From NCBI GenBank assembly GCA_046347155.1, contig JAXMGT010000002.1:1-64000 (forward strand): 64,000 bases of DNA. The letters are read 5' to 3'. The notes beneath the pieces are model-generated. The model worked only from the letters and a program-made list of their open reading frames with translations, was not told the DNA's origin and searched no databases. Shown here piece after piece: positions 15,572 to 23,512 of this stretch; position 1 is the first letter of the stretch, and every line of letters begins with the position of its first letter. The translations under genes and the position numbers were made by a program. This DNA comes from RPQJ01 sp046347155. GTDB taxonomy: Bacteria > Pseudomonadota > Gammaproteobacteria > Steroidobacterales > Steroidobacteraceae.

Positions 15572-16018
15572 ATGAGGACCACGGTCAGGTTCGAGTCGCG
15601 GGTGGCGTCCGAGCATCGCGGGAAGCTCGAACGCCTGCTGTTCTTCAACGGCTGCCAGTCGCGGGTGGCCGAAGCCATCGTGGACGCGATCGACAAGTTC
15701 GGTCCGCCCGAGATCCACGCGGACGGGGGCTGGCTGCGCGTGAAGGTGGGCGGGCTTCCGGATGTCCAGTCGCTGTTCGCGATCGATCCGTCGAGCGGCG
15801 GGCCGATCGGCGTGGCCGTCTACACGCGTCCCGACCTCGAGCACATCAGTGTCCTGCACGTCGGGCTCGCGGAGGAGTACTGCGCCGGCGGCGAGCGCGA
15901 GAGCACGAACCTGCTGCTCAAGCTGATGCAGGAGATCCGCCGTTCCTCGCGACGCGTGAAGGGCGTGCGCCGGCTGCGCGTGCACTACGGCACGCAGCGC
16001 CCGCGTCCGCCGGCCTGA
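15572..16018 (+). CDS. Conserved hypothetical protein
   Basis: A 148-residue soluble protein that I recognise only as a conserved hypothetical of gammaproteobacteria. Seen: an N-terminal segment VRFESRVASEHRGKLERLL, a central LRVKVGGLPDVQSLFAI, a strand IGVAVYTRPDLEHISVLHVG and a basic C-terminus EIRRSSRRVKGVRRLRVHYG. The alternating strands and the LHVGLAEEY helix are reminiscent of GNAT acetyltransferase folds, but no acetyl-CoA loop is evident. The start ATG 15572 has CGGAG just upstream; earlier in-frame codons give a poor N-terminus. It is convergent with the LysR gene (3-base gap). Confidence 0.65.
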   Translation: MRTTVRFESRVASEHRGKLERLLFFNGCQSRVAEAIVDAIDKFGPPEIHADGGWLRVKVGGLPDVQSLFAIDPSSGGPIGVAVYTRPDLEHISVLHVGLAEEYCAGGERESTNLLLKLMQEIRRSSRRVKGVRRLRVHYGTQRPRPPA

Positions 16019-16021
16019 GGT

Positions 16022-16945
16022 TCACTCGGCGGCGAGCGTCTCGCCGGTCGGCGGCGGGAAGGCGCGGCAGCACTCCAGGATCCACGCGCGGAAACGCACG
16101 ACCTTCGGCAGCGAGAAGTGCTCCGGCGGTGCCACCAGGTACCACGCCGAATGCTGCTGCACGCTCGGCAACATCGGCCTGACCAGCCGCCCCGCCGCGA
16201 GGTCCGCCGCGACGAGCGACCAGCGCGCGAGCGCGACGCCCTTGCCCTGTTCGACGGCGGCCAGCGTGGCCGCGGAATCCTCGGCAACCGGCGCGGTGTC
16301 CGTGCGGGTCGTGTCGCCGCCGACGCGCCGCAGCCAGTCCACCCAGGGCTCGGAACGGCTGTGGATCAGCGGGTAGCGCGCGAAGTCGCCGAGCGTGTCG
16401 ATGGGCCCCAGCTTCGCGAGCAGCGCCGGGCTGCACACCGGGAAGACCCACTCGTCGAGCATGCGTTCGGACTTGAGGCCCGGCCAGGCGCCGTTGCCGT
16501 AGAGGATGGCCGCGTGGAAGTCGTCGCGGCTGAAGTCGAGCCCGGCCCGCGCCGGCCCGAAGCGCACCTCGATTTCAGGGTGCTGGCGCGTGAACTCGCC
16601 GAGGCGCGGCAGCAGCCAGCGCTGCAGGAACTCGCTCGGGGCACTCAGGTTGAGCATGCCGCCGACCCGCTCGCGGCGGATCCGGTCGACGGCGCGGCGC
16701 AGCTCGTCGAGGCCGCGACGCACGCCCGGCAGCAGCTCGGCGCCCTCCTGAGTCAATGCGACGGCCCGCGTGTGGCGACGGAACAGCGGCACGCCGATGT
16801 CGGCCTCGAGTGACTTGACCTGTGCGCTGACGGCGGCCGTGGTCACGCCGAGTTCGCGCGCGGCGGCCGTGAACGACAGGTGGGTCGCGACGGCCTCGAA
16901 CACCCGCAGCGCGTTCAGGGGTAGCTTGCCCGCTTCACCGGTCAT
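16022..16945 (-). CDS. LysR-family transcriptional regulator, GcvA-like
   Basis: A 307-residue LysR-type regulator: an N-terminal winged helix-turn-helix (LPLNALRVFEAVATHLSFTAAARELGVT, about residues 8-35, then VSAQVKSLE) and a C-terminal periplasmic-binding-protein-like effector domain (about 95-300). The sequence is closest in pattern to GcvA/AmpR-type members (PLNALRVFEA, GVPLFRRHTRAVALTQEG). It is divergent from the ridA gene across a 105-base AT-rich spacer containing a palindrome, so it probably controls the ridA-rhodanese pair and itself. The effector is unknown. Confidence 0.9.
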   Translation of the reverse strand: MTGEAGKLPLNALRVFEAVATHLSFTAAARELGVTTAAVSAQVKSLEADIGVPLFRRHTRAVALTQEGAELLPGVRRGLDELRRAVDRIRRERVGGMLNLSAPSEFLQRWLLPRLGEFTRQHPEIEVRFGPARAGLDFSRDDFHAAILYGNGAWPGLKSERMLDEWVFPVCSPALLAKLGPIDTLGDFARYPLIHSRSEPWVDWLRRVGGDTTRTDTAPVAEDSAATLAAVEQGKGVALARWSLVAADLAAGRLVRPMLPSVQQHSAWYLVAPPEHFSLPKVVRFRAWILECCRAFPPPTGETLAAE

Positions 16946-16959
16946 CGCCGCTGCCTCGA

Positions 16960-16972
16960 ATCAATTATTGAT
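16960..16972. promoter_or_regulatory. Palindrome in the LysR/ridA divergent promoter
   Basis: ATCAATTATTGAT is a 13-bp perfect palindrome fitting a LysR T-N11-A box, in an AT-rich spacer between two divergent genes. It overlaps TTGACA at 16972-16977, a consensus -35 box oriented towards ridA, although no good -10 follows at 17 bases. It is a likely LysR binding site. Confidence 0.6.
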
Positions 16973-17050
16973 TGACAATACTGTCTAATTCGCTGTGCTG
17001 CAAGGGTGTACGATCCGGTCTATCCAGTGAAACTGAAGAAAGAGGCGGAG

Positions 17051-17443
17051 ATGGCCAAGCGCGAGAACCTGTCCACCGGCACGCCCTGGGAGCCCGTCGT
17101 GGGCTACTCGCGCGCCGTCCGGGTCGGGGCGATGGTCTGGGTCGCCGGCACGACGGCCACCGGCGCGGACGGGCACATCGTCGGCATCGGCGACCCGGCC
17201 GCGCAGACCCGCCAGGTGCTCGAGAACATCCGCGCGGCGCTCGAACGGGCCGGTGCCCGGCTCGAGCACGTCGTGCGCTCACGGATGTACGTGCGCAACG
17301 TCGCCGACTGGGAAACCATCGGCCGCGTGCACGGTCAATACTTTGGAAGCATCCGGCCCGCCGCGACGATGGTCGAAGTGAGCGGGCTCGTCGATCCCGA
17401 CATGCTCGTCGAGATCGAAGTCGATGCATACGTAACGGACTGA
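17051..17443 (+). CDS. RidA family protein
   Basis: A 130-residue RidA/YjgF/UK114 protein. RidA enzymes hydrolyse reactive enamine/imine intermediates released by PLP enzymes. Seen: a shared N-terminal pattern (STGTPWEPVVGYSRAVRVG), VAGTTATGADGHIVG, ILENIRAAL-like VLENIRAALERAGA, the active-site region VVRSRMYVRN with Arg, and a C-terminal VEVSGLVDPDMLVEIEVDAY. The start ATG 17051 has GGCGGAG upstream. It may be cotranscribed with the rhodanese gene 47 bases downstream and controlled by the divergent LysR protein. Confidence 0.9.
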   Translation: MAKRENLSTGTPWEPVVGYSRAVRVGAMVWVAGTTATGADGHIVGIGDPAAQTRQVLENIRAALERAGARLEHVVRSRMYVRNVADWETIGRVHGQYFGSIRPAATMVEVSGLVDPDMLVEIEVDAYVTD

Positions 17444-17490
17444 CGACCGCGGTCACCGGCGGCGACCGGGGCGCGGCGGGGAGTACAGCA

Positions 17491-17928
17491 ATGAACAGCA
17501 CAGGCATCCGGGCGGTGTGGATCGGCTTCGTGGCGGCGCTCGGCGCGTCGGCCGCGCTCGCGGACGGTGCCGCAGTCGCGCAACTCACGCCCGCGCAGTT
17601 CGACGAGCTGAAGGCGAAGGGCGACGGCAGCGTGCTGCTCGTCGACGTGCGCACGCCCGAGGAGTACGCGGCCGGCCACATCCCGGGCGCCGTGAACATC
17701 CCCTACGACCAGGTCGCCAAGCGCCTGTCCGAGATCCCGAAGGACGACGAGGTGGTGCTCTATTGCCACTCGGGCCGGCGTGCAGGCCTCGCCGCGACGA
17801 CGCTCGAGGCGGAGGGCTACACGAAGCTCGCGCACCTGGTCGGGGACATGCAGGGCTGGACGGCGGCCGGGCTGCCGGTTGAAGTGGCCGCGGCGAAGTC
17901 GGGCGTCGAGGCGCCGCCGCCGAAGTGA
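17491..17928 (+). CDS. Exported rhodanese-like protein
   Basis: A 145-residue single-domain rhodanese with an N-terminal signal peptide (AVWIGFVAALGASAALADG), so probably periplasmic. The rhodanese core shows LLVDVRTPEEYAAGHIPGAVNIPYD and the active-site loop LYCHSGRRAG with catalytic Cys, ending in GDMQGWTAAGLPV. It could transfer sulfane sulfur or act in thiol handling; the physiological partner is not visible. The start ATG 17491 lies after GGGGAG. It is convergent with gspB. Confidence 0.88.
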   Translation: MNSTGIRAVWIGFVAALGASAALADGAAVAQLTPAQFDELKAKGDGSVLLVDVRTPEEYAAGHIPGAVNIPYDQVAKRLSEIPKDDEVVLYCHSGRRAGLAATTLEAEGYTKLAHLVGDMQGWTAAGLPVEVAAAKSGVEAPPPK

Positions 17929-17936
17929 CCGGCGAC

Positions 17937-17953
17937 GCCGGCCCCCGGCCGGC
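17937..17953. terminator. GC hairpin between convergent rhodanese and gspB genes
   Basis: GCCGGCC (17937-17943), a three-base loop and GGCCGGC (17947-17953) form a perfect 7-bp stem exactly filling the short convergent gap. There is no U tract on either side, so it may act as a weak bidirectional terminator or mRNA end. Confidence 0.4.
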
Positions 17954-18691
17954 TCACTGCTGGGACAGCAGGTAGGTCCGGCCCGAGTATTCGAGCAGGA
18001 CGCCGCGCGGCGTGATCTGGCGGATCACCGGGCCCTCCTGCAGCGTGTCGCCCTCGCGATACTTGTGCGAGTTGATGAACACCAGTCGTTCGGCCGGCTG
18101 GTTCGAATACACGTGCAGGTCCAGGTTGAGTGGAGGCACGCCGACACCGACGAGTTCCTCGGCCGACGGCAGCGACGTCGGGCCCTCCGGCGATGCGCGG
18201 TTGGCCGCGGGCGGCGCAGCGGTTGCCGCGCCGCCGGTGTCGGCCGACTCCGGCATCGTTTCGTAGACGACGGAGCCACGACCGGGCGACGCGCTCGTGA
18301 CCGCCGGGGGTCCGGGCGGCGCGGATGACGCGTGCGCCACGAGTTCGGGGTCCATCGCGCCCGGTGCGCCGGTCGTTTCCGCCGCGAGCGGATTCTGGGC
18401 ACCGAGCCCGCCCGGTACCGGTGGCGGTGCGGGCCGCGCGACGGCCGGTGTGGGCGCCGGTGTGGTCACGGCAGCGACGGGCGGGCTGCCCGCAGCCGGC
18501 GCATCGCCGGCCTTGCGCAGCAGCAGCACGCCGACGACGGCCAGGTTCACGACGAGCAGTGCGATCGCGACCGGCGCCCAGACGTTTGCCTTCGGCTTGC
18601 GCGGCGCCACCGGCACCTCGGCCAGCGCCGGTCCGGTCGTGCGCTGCCGCTCGTGCTCGGACTTCCTCAATGCGTCCAGGATGAACGACAC
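17954..18691 (-). CDS. gspB: General secretion pathway protein GspB
   Basis: A 245-residue GspB-type protein. With GspA/ExeA it helps insert the type II secretion secretin through peptidoglycan. Seen: the signature N-terminus MSFILDALRKSEHERQR in the cytoplasm, one transmembrane helix (VAIALLVVNLAVVGVLLLRK, about 41-60), a proline/alanine-rich periplasmic linker, and a C-terminal GspB domain (VPPLNLDLHVYSNQPAERLVFIN to GVLLEYSGRTYLLSQQ). It starts at GTG 18691, three bases after the exeA stop, so the two are coupled. No other type II secretion genes are in the window. Confidence 0.9.
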   Translation of the reverse strand: MSFILDALRKSEHERQRTTGPALAEVPVAPRKPKANVWAPVAIALLVVNLAVVGVLLLRKAGDAPAAGSPPVAAVTTPAPTPAVARPAPPPVPGGLGAQNPLAAETTGAPGAMDPELVAHASSAPPGPPAVTSASPGRGSVVYETMPESADTGGAATAAPPAANRASPEGPTSLPSAEELVGVGVPPLNLDLHVYSNQPAERLVFINSHKYREGDTLQEGPVIRQITPRGVLLEYSGRTYLLSQQ

Positions 18692-18694
18692 GGC

Positions 18695-20344
18695 TCAGCC
18701 CCCCGCCTGCGCGACCAGCGTCGGCGAGCCGGTCGCGCGCGTCGCGGTGTCGAGCACGATCAGCGTCTGCACGCCCGCGACGCCGTCGACGGCGAGCCGG
18801 TGCTGGCGCTGGAACTCCTGCACCTCGCGCGCGAGTTCGGCGTCGTAGACGTCGACGCCGCCGGGCGCCGCCGGCAGCCCGTTCGCGGCCCGCAGGCTGT
18901 CGCGCAGCCAGCGCACGTCCGCGCCCCGCATCCCGGGGCCGAGCGACTTCGTGTTGCGGGTCGGCGGTCGCCACAGCAGCAGGAAGTCGCCGAACCAGTA
19001 CTGCGAGGCCTCGGCAATCGGTACCGTCCGGGACTCGCCGCCCAGCTGGAACGTCGCCGCATCGGCGTTGAGCGACGTGAGCAGCACCTGGTGTGCCGCG
19101 CCCGCCTGGTCCGTGAGCGTCAGGATCGCGGGCCGGTCGAGCGTGCGCAGCTGCGCCCACGAGCCTTTCTGGAACAGGCATTCGAGCCCCTGCGCGAGCG
19201 CCTGCTCGCAGCCGCGGCCACGGGTCGGATCGTAGGTGGCGCCCCAGACCGTGAAGAGTTGCGCGAGCGCGGCCTCGGTGGTCGTGTCGGCCGCGTGCGT
19301 CGCGAGCAACGCATCGAACGGGACCGGTGCCGGCGCCGCCGGGGCCGGTGCGGCCGCTGGCGTGCTCGACCGCGTCGCGCTCGCGGCGCCCGGCGGGGCC
19401 GCCGTCGCAGCCACGGCCGAGCCGTCGGACGCGGGGCGCGACGACCAGAAGGTCCATGCCCCGACACCGACCAGCGCCAGCGCTGCGGCAAGCGCCGCCG
19501 CCGTCGCCCACTTGAGCCACGGTGCGGGGACGGGGCGACCGTACACCTCGCCCGCGGCGAGCCGGATCAGGCTGGCGCCGACCCGGTGGTCCTCGCGCGT
19601 GAACGCGCCGAGCAGCGCCCGGTCGCACACGACGTTGATCACGCGCGGCACGCCATTGCTCAGCCGCTGCAGTTCCCGGAGCGCGGCCGGCGTGAACACT
19701 TCGGCCGTCGCGCCGGCGACGCGCATCCGGTGGCGCACGTAGCCCGCGGCCTCGTCGGCCGAGAGCGGCTCGAGGTGATAGCGGCCGGTGATGCGCTGCG
19801 CGAGCTGCCGGAGCTCGGGCCGGTCGAGCAGTTCGCGGAGTTCCGGCTGGCCGATCAGGATGATCTGCAGCAGCTTCGTCGTCGCGGTCTCGAGGTTCGT
19901 GAGCAGGCGCACCTGCTCGAGCGTCTCGGTGCCGAGGTTCTGCGCCTCGTCGACGATCAGCACGACGCGCCGTCCGCGCGCGTGGGTGTCGAGCAGGTGG
20001 CGGCCGAGCAGGTCCATCAGCACCTTCGTGCTGCCGCGGCCCGACTCCGGGACCTGGATGTGCAGTTCCTCGCAGATGGTCAGCAGGAACTCCGCCGGCG
20101 TCACCCGCGGGTTCAGTATCAAGGCGACGTCGGCGTGGGCCGGCAGCTGCTCGAGCAGGCTGCGGATCACGGTCGTCTTGCCCGTGCCGACCTCGCCGGT
20201 GAGCTGGATGAAGCCGCCCGACTCGTTGATGCCGTACAGCAGGTGCGCGAGCGCCTCCGCGTGCCGGCCGCTCAGGTACAGGTAGCGGGGGTCCGGCGTG
20301 ATCGCGAACGGCTTTTCCTGCAGGCCGAAAAAGCTCGTGTACAT
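18695..20344 (-). CDS. exeA: ExeA/GspA family ATPase
   Basis: A 549-residue AAA+ inner-membrane ATPase that works with GspB in secretin assembly. Seen: the typical start MYTSFFGLQEKPFAITPDPRYLYLS, Walker A GEVGTGKTT (about residues 50-58), Walker B VVLIVDEAQNL, a transmembrane helix around WATAAALAAALALVGVGAW (about 275-293), an alanine/proline linker, then a periplasmic region ending in a peptidoglycan-binding domain (RGADVRWLRDSL to VQEFQRQHRLAVDGVAG). The start ATG 20344 is fixed by this N-terminus. First gene of the exeA-gspB pair, divergent from the cytochrome gene. Confidence 0.9.
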   Translation of the reverse strand: MYTSFFGLQEKPFAITPDPRYLYLSGRHAEALAHLLYGINESGGFIQLTGEVGTGKTTVIRSLLEQLPAHADVALILNPRVTPAEFLLTICEELHIQVPESGRGSTKVLMDLLGRHLLDTHARGRRVVLIVDEAQNLGTETLEQVRLLTNLETATTKLLQIILIGQPELRELLDRPELRQLAQRITGRYHLEPLSADEAAGYVRHRMRVAGATAEVFTPAALRELQRLSNGVPRVINVVCDRALLGAFTREDHRVGASLIRLAAGEVYGRPVPAPWLKWATAAALAAALALVGVGAWTFWSSRPASDGSAVAATAAPPGAASATRSSTPAAAPAPAAPAPVPFDALLATHAADTTTEAALAQLFTVWGATYDPTRGRGCEQALAQGLECLFQKGSWAQLRTLDRPAILTLTDQAGAAHQVLLTSLNADAATFQLGGESRTVPIAEASQYWFGDFLLLWRPPTRNTKSLGPGMRGADVRWLRDSLRAANGLPAAPGGVDVYDAELAREVQEFQRQHRLAVDGVAGVQTLIVLDTATRATGSPTLVAQAGG

Positions 20345-20494
20345 GCGGGGCTGGGTGTCTCGCGGGCCGGGTCCGGGGTCGCCCATGATGCCTGTGCGGG
20401 CCGGGCAATAGAAGGCGGGGCGCGGCCGTGCGCGCGGGGGTTGGGCGCGGCGGCGTCGCTCCGGTAGTCTCGGCCCTGACCGGGGAGGATCGAC

Positions 20495-21751
20495 ATGCGA
20501 CGCGCACCCTCGTACGCGGCGGGCCTCTGCCTCGCGACCGCGCTTGCCGCGACCGCGGATGACGGGTTGCCGAAGGCCCGGCCGCTGACCGACCGGACCT
20601 ACGAGCGCACGCCCGCGCGACTCGAGCGCGGCCGCTACCTCACCGAGCACGTGCTGCAGTGCTTCATCTGCCACTCCGACCGCGACACCTCGAAGCCCGG
20701 CGCGCCGCCGGCCGAGGGCCGCAAGGGCGCGGGCACGATCCGCGTCCAGGAGGGCGACCGCCGGCTCGTCGCGCCCAACCTGACCCCCGATCCCGAGACC
20801 GGCGCCGGCCGCTGGACCGACGACATGCTGGCGCGGGCGATCCGCGAGGGCATCGGGCACGACGGGCGGGCGTTGAGCCCGGCCATGTGGTACGGCTCGT
20901 TCTCGATGCTGTCGGACGAGGACCTCGCCTCGGTGATCGTCTACCTGCGCTCGATCCCGGCCGTGCGCAACCCGTTGCCGCCGACGCAGGTACCGGCCGA
21001 GGAGCGGGCGCGCTGGGCCTACGAGCCGCGGCCCATCACGGCGCCGGTGCCGGGTCCGCCGCCGGGCGACGCGATCGCGCGCGGTCGCTACCTCGCGAAC
21101 GTCTCCGATTGCGAAGGCTGCCACACCTCCTGGCACGGCAGCCGGATGCCGGGGCTCTACGGCGGCGGCAACCACATCGAAACCCGGATCGGCGCGGCGT
21201 TCAGCGCAAACCTGACACCGGACCCGTCGGGCGTCACCTATCCGCCCGAGACGTTCGTCACGGTGATCCGCACCGGCAAGGGCGGGTCGCTGAGCCCCGT
21301 GATGCCGTGGGTCGCGTTCGCCGGGATGACCGACGACGACCTCGAAGCGATCTCGCGCGCACTCGCCGGGCTGCCGCCGGTGCGGCACTACGTCGGCAGC
21401 GTCGGCGAACCGGAGCACTGTGCGGTCTGCGGCCAGTCGCACCCGCACGGCGCGCTGAACCGTATCGAGACGCCGGTCCGCGTCCCGGTCGATGCCGCGA
21501 CGCTCGCGCGCTATGCGGGCACGTACCATCACCCCGTCTGGGACCTGACGCTCGAGTTGCGCGCCGACGGCGCGCGGCTGTACGGCACGGAACCCGGTGC
21601 CGACGAGATCGAACTGGTGCCGGTCACGCCGACCCGCTTCCTCGCGCCCGGCTGGCCGGCGCCGGTCGAGTTCGAGCTCGATTCGTCCGGCGCCGCGATC
21701 GGCTTGTGGACGCTGGAGCTCGAACGCGAGCACTTCGACCGCGTGCATTGA
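20495..21751 (+). CDS. Diheme cytochrome c with extra C-terminal domain
   Basis: A 418-residue exported c-type cytochrome. A short signal peptide is followed by two heme-binding motifs, CFICH (about residue 56) and CEGCH (about residue 209), each in a cytochrome c domain of the alcohol/gluconate dehydrogenase subunit type (LTPDPETGAGRWTDDMLARAIREGI, and ANLTPDP later). Methionines in MWYGSFSML and SPVMPWVAFAGM may be axial ligands. A CAVCGQSH segment is not a heme site. The last ~90 residues (YAGTYHHPVWDLTLELRADG to LEREHFDRVH) form a DUF3471-like beta domain usually found behind beta-lactamase folds. The start ATG 20495 follows GGGGAGG. Partner dehydrogenase genes are not nearby. Confidence 0.8.
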   Translation: MRRAPSYAAGLCLATALAATADDGLPKARPLTDRTYERTPARLERGRYLTEHVLQCFICHSDRDTSKPGAPPAEGRKGAGTIRVQEGDRRLVAPNLTPDPETGAGRWTDDMLARAIREGIGHDGRALSPAMWYGSFSMLSDEDLASVIVYLRSIPAVRNPLPPTQVPAEERARWAYEPRPITAPVPGPPPGDAIARGRYLANVSDCEGCHTSWHGSRMPGLYGGGNHIETRIGAAFSANLTPDPSGVTYPPETFVTVIRTGKGGSLSPVMPWVAFAGMTDDDLEAISRALAGLPPVRHYVGSVGEPEHCAVCGQSHPHGALNRIETPVRVPVDAATLARYAGTYHHPVWDLTLELRADGARLYGTEPGADEIELVPVTPTRFLAPGWPAPVEFELDSSGAAIGLWTLELEREHFDRVH

Positions 21752-21809
21752 GTGCCGGCGGCCGCCGATGCGACCGGCGTGCTGCCGGCGCCGCCGCTAG
21801 AATCGACGC

Positions 21810-22301
21810 ATGGCGAAGCCCACGCGCGTCAGCGAGACCCCGGCGGTGGCGTTCCTGCGCCGGCACGGCGTCGAGTTCACCGAACACCCGTACGAGTACC
21901 TGGAGCACGGCGGCGCCGAGCACAGCGCCCGCGTGCTCGGTCTCGACCCGTGGACGGTCGTGAAGACGCTCGTGATGCAGGACGAAAAGAAGTCGCCGCT
22001 CGTGGTGCTGATGCACGGCAACCGGACCGTCTCGACCAAGAACCTCGCGCGGCAGATCGGCGTGAAGTCGGTCGAGCCCTGCGCGCCCGAGGTCGCGAAT
22101 CGGCACAGTGGGTATCTGGTCGGTGGCACCTCGCCGTTTGCGACGCGCCGCGCGATGCCCGTGTACATCGAGCGCACGATCCTCGACCTGCCGCGCATCT
22201 GCATAAACGGCGGCCGCCGCGGCTACCTGGTCGGCATCGATCCGCAGGTGTGCGTACGGCTGCTCGGCGCGAAACCGGTCGACTGCGCGCTCGCCGACTG
22301 A
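21810..22301 (+). CDS. ybaK: Cys-tRNA(Pro)/aminoacyl-tRNA deacylase YbaK
   Basis: A 163-residue YbaK/EbsC-type editing deacylase that hydrolyses mischarged Cys-tRNA(Pro). Seen: TPAVAFLRRHGVEFTEHPYEY, LGLDPWTVVKTLVMQDEKK with the catalytic-region Lys, LMHGNRTVSTKNLARQIG, and the substrate pocket GYLVGGTSPFATRRAMPVYIE. The start ATG 21810 and full length match the family. It stands alone, convergent with dinB (7-base gap). Confidence 0.92.
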   Translation: MAKPTRVSETPAVAFLRRHGVEFTEHPYEYLEHGGAEHSARVLGLDPWTVVKTLVMQDEKKSPLVVLMHGNRTVSTKNLARQIGVKSVEPCAPEVANRHSGYLVGGTSPFATRRAMPVYIERTILDLPRICINGGRRGYLVGIDPQVCVRLLGAKPVDCALAD

Positions 22302-22308
22302 TCCGGCC

Positions 22309-23502
22309 TCACTCCTTGCTCGGCCCGTCCGACGGCCGCGTGCCGATCGCGCTGGCGGGTTTCAGCGCCACCGACCCGAACTTCTCACGGATCCGGTCCA
22401 CCGCGGCGTCGAGCTCGCGGTTCCGTGTCGCTTCGGGCGCCGTGAAGAGATCGAGCTGCGGCACGTCGCCGAGGTCGCTGACGCCGACCCCGAGCAGGCG
22501 GATCGACACGCGCGGCTGCGACGACAGCCACTCGTGCAGCAGTTCGAGCGCGACCGCGGTCACCACGCGCGTCTCCTGCGTCGCAGGCTCGACGTGCCGC
22601 TGGCGCGTGTAGGTGGTGAAGTCGGCGCGGCGGATCTTCACGGTCACGCAGCGCGCGGCCAGCCCGCGCCGTCGGAGCCGCGAGCAGGCCTTGTCGGCGA
22701 GCCGCACGATCTCGGACGACAGCCGTGCCGGGTCGCGCAGGTCGGTCTCGAAGGTTTCCTCGGCGCTGACCTGCTTTTCGTCGAGGTCGGGCTCGACCGG
22801 CCGCTCGTCGATGCCCGACGCGCGCTCGATCACGCGCTCCGTGTAGCGACCGAACACCGGCCTCAACCGGTCGGGGTTCGCGAGCCGGAGCTCGCGGAAC
22901 GTCCGGATGCCGAGCGCCTCGACCTTCGGCGCGGTCTTCTCACCGAGCCCGAACAGCTTGCGCACCGGCAGCGGGTCGAGCAGCGCCTGCACTTCGTCCG
23001 GCCGCACGACCACGAGCCCGTCGGGCTTCCGGAGATCCGAGGCGATCTTGGCGACGAGTTTGTTCGGTGCGGCGCCGACCGACGCGGTGAGGCCGGTGCG
23101 CTCCCGGATCCGCTTCTTGATCTCCACGGCGATCCCGATCGCCGGACCGAACGCCGCGAGGCTCGCGCTCACGTCGAGGAACGCCTCGTCGAGCGACAGG
23201 CCCTGCACCAGCGGCGTGAACTCGTGGAACACCTCGAAGATGCGCTTCGATTCGGCGGCGTAGTGCGAGATCCGCGGCGACACGCAGACGGCGTCCGGGC
23301 AGCGCCGCAGCGCCTCGCGCATCGGCATCGCCGAGTGCACGCCGTAGCGGCGCACCTCGTAGCTCGCGGCGGCCACGACGCCGCGGTTGCCGGTGCCGCC
23401 GACGATGACGGGCCGGCCGCGGAGCGACGGGTCGTCGCGCTGCTCGACGGACGCGTAGAACGCGTCCATGTCGACGTGCAGGATCCAGCGTTCGCCGGCC
23501 AT
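22309..23502 (-). CDS. dinB: DNA polymerase IV
   Basis: A 397-residue Y-family translesion polymerase. Catalytic acidic residues are visible in LHVDMDAFYASVEQRD (residues about 8-23) and GLSLDEAFLDV (about 102-112). The steric-gate and finger region is PVIVGGTGNRGVVAAASYEVRRYGV. Helix-hairpin-helix and little-finger domains follow (KLFGLGEKTAPKVEALGI; VTVKIRRADFTTYTRQ). A beta-clamp-binding motif QLDLF lies near the C-terminus. The start is ATG 23502. It is not overlapped by its neighbour and I see no convincing LexA box upstream. Confidence 0.96.
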   Translation of the reverse strand: MAGERWILHVDMDAFYASVEQRDDPSLRGRPVIVGGTGNRGVVAAASYEVRRYGVHSAMPMREALRRCPDAVCVSPRISHYAAESKRIFEVFHEFTPLVQGLSLDEAFLDVSASLAAFGPAIGIAVEIKKRIRERTGLTASVGAAPNKLVAKIASDLRKPDGLVVVRPDEVQALLDPLPVRKLFGLGEKTAPKVEALGIRTFRELRLANPDRLRPVFGRYTERVIERASGIDERPVEPDLDEKQVSAEETFETDLRDPARLSSEIVRLADKACSRLRRRGLAARCVTVKIRRADFTTYTRQRHVEPATQETRVVTAVALELLHEWLSSQPRVSIRLLGVGVSDLGDVPQLDLFTAPEATRNRELDAAVDRIREKFGSVALKPASAIGTRPSDGPSKE

Positions 23503-23512
23503 CGCCGCGTCC

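Noticed and set aside
18332..20467. 711-codon plus-strand frame opposite gspB and exeA
   Set aside because: It spans two genes with intact Walker and GspB motifs on the minus strand; no independent evidence.
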